From JAWWPY01 sp964412845 (GTDB lineage Bacteria; Actinomycetota; Actinomycetes; Streptosporangiales; Streptosporangiaceae), in contig CAYPQM010000029.1 in NCBI GenBank assembly GCA_964412845.1, positions 1 to 47,049 of the forward strand: DNA of 47,049 nt. Reading direction: 5' to 3'. How positions within the stretch are numbered: the stretch's first letter is position 1; the number at the start of each line of letters is the position of its first letter. Below the pieces are notes generated by a model. That model had not been told where the DNA came from. It saw only the letters and a program-made list of their open reading frames with translations, and did no database searches. This document shows positions 42,291-47,049 of this stretch, in pieces. The position numbers and the translations under genes were made by a program.

Positions 42291-43396
42291 CGATGCCTAC
42301 GGGGCCGGTGACCGGGAGGACGACCAGGCACGGGACCTTGACTGGCTGGGCCGGGTCAAGGGCGTTGAGCATGTCGGCCATGGCGATCGGGTCACTGGCG
42401 ATTTCGAGATGATCGCTGGCGTCCAGCACGCACTGGCGGTTGACGGTGATGTTGGTGACGTTCGACGCCGCCGGCAGGAACGCGTTGGTGTACGGCGTTA
42501 CCACTTCGTCGTCCATGCTCTCGATGACGGTGTATTGAACGGCAGATGCGGTGGGCTTTGCGTTAAGGCTGGTCAGGAACGAGGAACCCACTTCCTGCTG
42601 CACGCAGGCGACGCACTGCGTGCTCAGCAGGCTGTTGATCGGCACCAGGATGCTGAGTTGCCGGCCGAGGGCGGTCAGCCCGTCCAGCGTGGTGCCGTAA
42701 TTGGACGGCGCCAGCGCGATGAGCTTATCGACCGCGGCGGCGCCGCCGAGATTGTTGATGTAGTAGCGGGGCATCATCCCGCCTTGCGAATGGCCCACGA
42801 TGTCGACCTTGGCCGCGCCGGTCGCGGCGAGCACCGTGGTCACGAAGGCCGCAAGCTGCCGGGCGGACGCGGCGATGTCCCCGGTGCCCTGGAAGTCAGC
42901 GGTGGCGGAACTGCCGCCGTAGTTGAACGCGAAGACGCAGTAGCCGTGGTTGACCAGGATCGGGGACGCCGCCTGCCAGTTGTCGTCCATGTTGGCGAGC
43001 GTCCCGTGCACCAGGACAACCGGGTACGGATGGGTGGCGCTGGGCTGGCAGGAGAAGTTGTTGGCCCCGGGCGGAGGCGTGGCCGGCGAGTTGAAGGTGG
43101 TCGCGGCGCCGAGGGCGAAGTCGTAGTCGACCGGCAGCTTGCTGGACGCGGCGGCGGCGGCGGACGCCGGGGCGGACGCGGCGGCGGACGCNNNNNNNNN
43201 NNNNNNNNNNNNNNNNNNNNNNNNNNNNNNNNNNNNNNNNNNNNNNNNNNNNNNNNNNNNNNNNNNNNNNNNNNNNNNNNNNNNNNNNNNNGGCGGACGC
43301 GGACGCGGCAGTCGCGGAGAGCCCGGTGATCAGGGCGACCATGCTGGACGCGCAGGCGAGCGCGGCCATTGTGCGGAGAATCCGGTGATGCGGCAT
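42277..43396 (-). CDS. Secreted lipase/esterase, alpha/beta hydrolase, with a gap in an Ala/Ser linker
   Basis: The ATG at 43396 has GGAGG five bases upstream. A Sec signal peptide (MAALACASSMVALITGLSAT, then AASASA) leads to an Ala/Ser-rich linker holding the gap. The catalytic domain has PVVLVHGTLANMDDNWQ (oxyanion region), the nucleophile in VDIVGHSQGGMMPRYY, and late Asp/His candidates (DDEVVTPY, DASDHLEI); several Cys could form disulfides. Merging the 9-bp flank overlap of the gap puts both halves in one frame and gives 336 residues. It resembles streptomycete secreted triacylglycerol lipases. Terminates near hairpin copy 2. Confidence 0.85.
43192..43291. other. 100-N scaffold gap in the lipase linker
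   Basis: Exactly 100 N inside GCGGACGC-type repeats. The flanks share GGCGGACGC (9 bp); merging them restores the lipase frame, so the missing amount may be nil or whole codons. Confidence 0.95.
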
Positions 43397-43614
43397 CAGC
43401 GCCTCCATTGGCGAAGGGATTCCGATCCCCCGATGCGAATACACCGGAAATTAGACATCCGGCGGCCCGCAGGTTCTGCTCACCAAAGTCAGCGTGAACG
43501 GCCGCCGCTTTGTGACATCCGGACAATCCGGCCCGTGCAGATTCGGGGCCCATCGGGCTACGATGCGGGCAGCCAGTGGCTGACGTCGCCGGACCCAGGA
43601 TGGTGAGGCAGCGC

Positions 43615-44864
43615 GTGAGACCGAGCGATCCGGCGGTTGCGTGGCCCGTCGTACCAGCTGAGGCAGCCGAGTTCATGCTCCCCGAACTGGACCTCGCGGC
43701 CGAGGAAGTGATCGGCGCGATCCAGCGGGAGGTACCGGAGTACGCGCGGCCGAACGATGACTCCTACAACACCGCAGTCCGCCGGGCGGTCCGCCATGCG
43801 CTGCATCAGTTCGCGCAGCAGATCGCCGATCCCGCGACGCCGCGCGAAGGGACGGCGCAACTGTTCGGCGACATCGGCCGCATCGAGGCGGCCGAAGGAC
43901 GCAGCCTCGAGCCGCTCCAGACGGCGCTGCGACTCGGTGCCCGTGTCGCCTGGCGCAGGCTGTACCTGGCCGCCGGGCGCGGCCGCCTCGACACCGACGT
44001 GCTCGCCCGGATCGGTGAGGCCATCTTCCTGTACCTCGACGAACTGGCCGCCGCCTGCGCCGAGGGCTTCGCCCAGGCGAGCGCCGAGGCCGGTGGTGAA
44101 ATGGAGCGCCGCCGGCGGCGGCTGCTCGACCTGCTCGTCGCCGACCCGCCGGTGTCCCGGCAGGCGATCGCCGATCGCGCCCGGGCGGCGGGGTGGCCGC
44201 TGCCCCGCAAGGTAGCCGCGGTGGCCCTGGCGGAGCACAGCGAGGGCCGGGCCGGGCCGCCGGCCGGCGTGCTGCCCGCGCTGCCCTCGGATGCGCTCAT
44301 CGACATGGCCCGCCCGGGTCCGTGCGCGCTGGTGCCCGATCCCGACGGACCCGGGCGGACCGAGCTGATCGAACGCGGCCTCCGGGGCTGGACGGCGGCT
44401 CTCGGGCCGGCCGTCCCGCTGGCCCGGGCGAGCAGTTCGCTGCGCTGGGCGCGCCGCGCGCTGGTGCTGGCCCGGCGCGGCATCATCAGCCCTGGCCCCG
44501 GCGTGACCCGCTGCGATGAGCACCTGTCCACGCTGCTGCTGTTCTCCGACGAAGACCTGGTGGCGAACCTGGCCTACAGCCGGCTCGCGCCGCTGGGCAG
44601 GCTGCGGCCCGCCCAGCAGGACACCCTGGCGCAGACGCTGCTGGCCTGGCTGCAGAACGCCGGCAACGCCAGGGAGACAGCGCGGCACCTGCATGTCCAC
44701 CCGCAGACGGTGCGATACCGGGTACGCCAGCTGCAGATGCTGTTCGGTGAGGTGCTGCTCGAACCAGACGCGCGATTCGATCTGGAGGTCGCGCTGCGGG
44801 CCCGGCGGCTGCTGACCGGCGCGACGGCGCGGCCGGCCCGGAATATCCCCCCGGTCCAGGCCGC
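43615..44864 (+). CDS. PucR/CdaR-type helix-turn-helix regulator, 3' end in gap
   Basis: At least 416 residues. GTG at 43615 follows GGTGAGG by six bases; an ATG at 43600 is the alternative. A long N-terminal helical domain is followed by a GGDEF-like middle region (LARASSSLRWARRALVLARR) and the C-terminal PucR helix-turn-helix LLAWLQNAGNARETARHLHV then HPQTVRYRVRQLQMLFG. FasR-type regulators of fatty-acid synthesis belong to this group, but no fab genes are near. The last residues before the gap (RRLLTGATARPARNIPP) are already past the conserved domain, so little is lost. Confidence 0.85.
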
Positions 44865-44964
44865 NNNNNNNNNNNNNNNNNNNNNNNNNNNNNNNNNNNN
44901 NNNNNNNNNNNNNNNNNNNNNNNNNNNNNNNNNNNNNNNNNNNNNNNNNNNNNNNNNNNNNNNN
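44865..44964. other. 100-N scaffold gap
   Basis: Exactly 100 N between the regulator end and the glpD stop. No flank overlap was found. Confidence 0.97.
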
Positions 44965-44995
44965 CCCAGCCCGGCCGCCAGGCGCGGGCGCGGGC

Positions 44996-46735
44996 TCAGG
45001 GAGCGGAATTCCCGCCGACGACGGGCACGATCTCTGGCGCGTCCAGCAGCAGCGCGTCGGCTGCCTGGTCGGTGGCAGCCTCCTGGGAGGCGCGTTCAGC
45101 AGCGATGGCCGCCCGGTAGTGGCTGAGTTCCCTCGCCTCCTGGCGGGCATCCCAGCGCAGTGGCTTGGCCATCAGGCCCGCGGTCTCCACCGCGGCCGTC
45201 AGCCCGCGATCCCAGGTCTCCATGGAGACCCGCATCCGGCGGGCCAGCACGTCATCGAGGTGACGGGCACCTTCGTGGGTGACCGCATAGACGACCTCAG
45301 CGCGCAGGTAGTCGTCGGCGCCGCCCAGCGGCCGGCCGAGACCCGGCTCGGCCGCGATGAGGTCAAGCACCTCCCCGGTGAGCGACCCGTACCGGCCGAG
45401 CAGGTGCTCGATCCGCGCCACATGCAGCCCGGACGACTGGGCCAGCCGGTGCCTGGCGTTCCACAGCGCGACGTAGCCGTCGGCGCCGGCCAGCGGCACC
45501 GAGTCGGTGCAGGACGGCGGGACCGCCGCGTCCAGCGCGTGCGCCACCGCGTTGACCGCGTCCTTGGCCATCAGCCGGTAGGTGGTGTACTTGCCGCCCG
45601 CGATCATCACCAGCCCCGGCACGGGGTGCGCGACCACGTGCTCCCGCGACAGCCGCGAGGTCGACTCGGACTCACCGGCCAGCAGCGGCCGGAGCCCCGC
45701 GTACACCCCGGCCACATCGTCCCGGGTGAGCGGAACCGCCAGCACCCGGTTGATCTGGGCGAGGACATAGTCGATGTCGGCGCGGCTGGCCGCCGGGTGC
45801 GCCTTGTCCAGCGACCAGTCCGTGTCGGTGGTGCCGAGGATCCAGTGCCTGCCCCACGGGATGACGAACAGCACGCTGACCGGCGTGCGCATGATGATCC
45901 CGGTCCGGGAGTGGATGCGGTCGCGGGGCACGATCAGGTGGACCCCCTTGGAGGCGCGGACGTTGATCACGCCCCGCCCGCCGACCATGGCCTGCACCTC
46001 GTCGGTCCAGACGCCGGTCGCGTTCACCACCTGCTGGGCGCGGATCTCCAGTTCCGTGCCGGTCTCCAGGTCCACGGCCCGGACCCCGGTGACCCGCTCG
46101 CCCTCCCGCAGGAACCCGGTGACCTGGGTCCGCGATGCGACCTGCGCCCCGTAACCGGCCGCGGTGCGGATCAGGGTGATGACATAGCGGGCGTCGTCGA
46201 CCTGCGCGTCCCAGTACTGGATGGCCCCGGTGACCGCGGACCGTTTCAGGGCCGGTGCCAGCCGGAGCGTGCCGCGCCTGGTCAGCTGCCGGTGCCCGGG
46301 CAGGCCCTTGGCCTGGCCGAGCGAGAACCCGAGCAGGTCATACGCGGTCACCCCGGCACCGACGTACCCCCGCTCCCACACATGGTGAGTGAACGGGAAC
46401 AGGAACGGCACCGGCCGGACCAGGTGCGGGGCGATCCGCTGCAGCAGCAACCCACGTTCGGTGAGGGCCTCCCGGACCAGTCCCACATTGAGCTGTTCCA
46501 GGTAACGGAGCCCGCCATGGATCAGCTTGCTGGACCGGGATGAGGTCCCCGATGCGAAGTCGCGCGCTTCCAGCAGGCCCACGGAAAGCCCGCGGGTCGC
46601 CGCGTCCAGCGCGACGCCCGCGCCGACCACGCCGCCGCCGATCACGAGCACCTGGTACTCAGACGCGGCGAGCGCCGTGAGCGCCGCCGACCTGCCGTCG
46701 GGGCCGAGCCCCGCCGCGTCATCCCCCCCGGCCAT
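44996..46735 (-). CDS. glpD: Glycerol-3-phosphate dehydrogenase (FAD, aerobic type)
   Basis: 579 residues from the ATG at 46735. FAD-binding VLVIGGGVVGAGVALDAATR, the GlpD signature ASGTSSRSSKLIHGGLRYLEQ, substrate-site region GTTDTDW and GGKYTTYRLMAKDAV, plus the C-terminal GlpO/GlpD cap domain (about 430-560). It oxidises glycerol-3-phosphate to dihydroxyacetone phosphate and passes electrons to menaquinone at the membrane. The open frame reaches further upstream but into the transposase remnant region. No glpF or glpK is next to it. Confidence 0.94.
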   Translation of the reverse strand: MAGGDDAAGLGPDGRSAALTALAASEYQVLVIGGGVVGAGVALDAATRGLSVGLLEARDFASGTSSRSSKLIHGGLRYLEQLNVGLVREALTERGLLLQRIAPHLVRPVPFLFPFTHHVWERGYVGAGVTAYDLLGFSLGQAKGLPGHRQLTRRGTLRLAPALKRSAVTGAIQYWDAQVDDARYVITLIRTAAGYGAQVASRTQVTGFLREGERVTGVRAVDLETGTELEIRAQQVVNATGVWTDEVQAMVGGRGVINVRASKGVHLIVPRDRIHSRTGIIMRTPVSVLFVIPWGRHWILGTTDTDWSLDKAHPAASRADIDYVLAQINRVLAVPLTRDDVAGVYAGLRPLLAGESESTSRLSREHVVAHPVPGLVMIAGGKYTTYRLMAKDAVNAVAHALDAAVPPSCTDSVPLAGADGYVALWNARHRLAQSSGLHVARIEHLLGRYGSLTGEVLDLIAAEPGLGRPLGGADDYLRAEVVYAVTHEGARHLDDVLARRMRVSMETWDRGLTAAVETAGLMAKPLRWDARQEARELSHYRAAIAAERASQEAATDQAADALLLDAPEIVPVVGGNSAP

Positions 46736-46835
46736 CACACCGGGAACGCTAGCATCCGGCCGGCCAGCCACTGTTCCATGGAGGCCGGCCTGCCCTGGAT
46801 TCGCCCGCTGCCGCGCCACGCGTCCTGGGCCGTGT

Positions 46836-46962
46836 CTAAGAAGTGAGAGGCCAGGGCCACTCTCCGTTGATGCGACGCGGAGGGTGGCCTCGTAGCGGAC
46901 GGCGAGCTTGTCGTAGCGGGTGGCGACGGCACGGTTGCGCTTGAGCCGGTTGATCCCGGGTC
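46836..46962 (-). mobile_element. IS5-type transposase 3' remnant
   Basis: On the minus strand the sequence reads GINRLKRNRAVATRYDKLAV then RYEATLRVA, the standard C-terminal end of IS5-group transposases. A one-base deletion follows; in the shifted frame INGEWPWPLTS ends with TAG at 46836-46838. Only about 125 bp is left and the upstream part is missing, so it is a dead fragment. GTGTCTAAGAAGTGAGAGG at 46832-46850 may be the element end. Confidence 0.75.
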
Positions 46963-46989
46963 GTTGTCTCGCCTGCTGTCCGGGGCTGG

Positions 46990-47049
46990 TCAGATGAAGT
47001 AGTGGCCCTGTTCGATGTCCTCGATGAGGCCGGGGTGGGTGGGCTTCCA
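46990..47049 (-). CDS. C-terminal end of a gene running out of the window
   Basis: Nineteen codons plus TGA: WKPTHPGLIEDIEQGHYFI. The W-x-PT-x-PGL-x-x-D pattern resembles the C-terminus of extended short-chain dehydrogenases (NAD-dependent epimerase/dehydratase), a weak inference from so little sequence. Confidence 0.4.
   Translation of the reverse strand, partial: WKPTHPGLIEDIEQGHYFI

Overview
The window is a scaffold piece from a very GC-rich actinomycete. The evidence is pervasive G/C third codon positions, frequent GTG starts, an actinobacterial-type NAD(P)H-quinone dehydrogenase, DUF5313 and MmyB-type regulator genes, and a fused Ada-AlkA gene followed by ogt as in mycobacteria. Streptosporangiales or a neighbouring order is a guess. 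Seven 100-N gaps and one 10-N gap interrupt it. At least three of the 100-N gaps sit in short tandem repeats and can be closed on paper by overlapping the flanks.

Layout. 1-2264: nucleobase (NCS1) permease and a GtrA-like membrane protein. 2274-4308: response regulator and histidine kinase operon. 4571-6989: a TIR/NB-ARC/TPR STAND protein with near-identical 126-bp TPR units, cut by a gap; this is the best candidate for a defence-type or signalling protein. 7090-10366: leucine/isovalerate catabolism (enoyl-CoA hydratase, HMG-CoA lyase, acyl-CoA carboxylase beta). 10752-12772: birA, a PH-domain protein and a SLOG-like protein. 12862-16156: two tandem paralogous GT-C-like membrane proteins. 16153-18714: divergent MFS exporter and MmyB-type regulator with a clear operator-like inverted repeat. 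18754-24529: PEP carboxylase, divergent propionyl-CoA carboxylase beta, NYN-domain protein. 24928-27338: Ada-AlkA fusion and ogt. 27730-29898: biotinylated carboxylase alpha subunit and DUF5313. 30087-32715: secreted HNH-like protein, quinone dehydrogenase, gamma-glutamylcyclotransferase-like protein. 32722-37115: operon of carboxylate-amine ligase, M20 amidohydrolase, APH-type kinase and PH-domain protein. 37189-38769: methylmalonyl-CoA mutase large subunit. 38873-46735: D-Ala-D-Ala carboxypeptidase, trpS, DoxX, secreted lipase, PucR-type regulator, glpD. 46836-47049: IS5-type transposase remnant and the 3' end of another gene.

How it fits together. A large share of the genes serve acyl-CoA carboxylation and branched-chain/propionate metabolism: two carboxylase beta subunits, one biotinylated alpha subunit, the biotin ligase that charges it, HMG-CoA lyase, the hydratase, methylmalonyl-CoA mutase, and PEP carboxylase for anaplerosis. 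A second theme is structural. In-frame 15-bp or 24-bp minisatellites occupy linkers or loops of otherwise conserved enzymes (PEP carboxylase twice, Ada-AlkA, APH kinase, PH protein), and a family of long GC-rich hairpins lies around the DoxX gene. No CRISPR array, rRNA or tRNA gene was seen.
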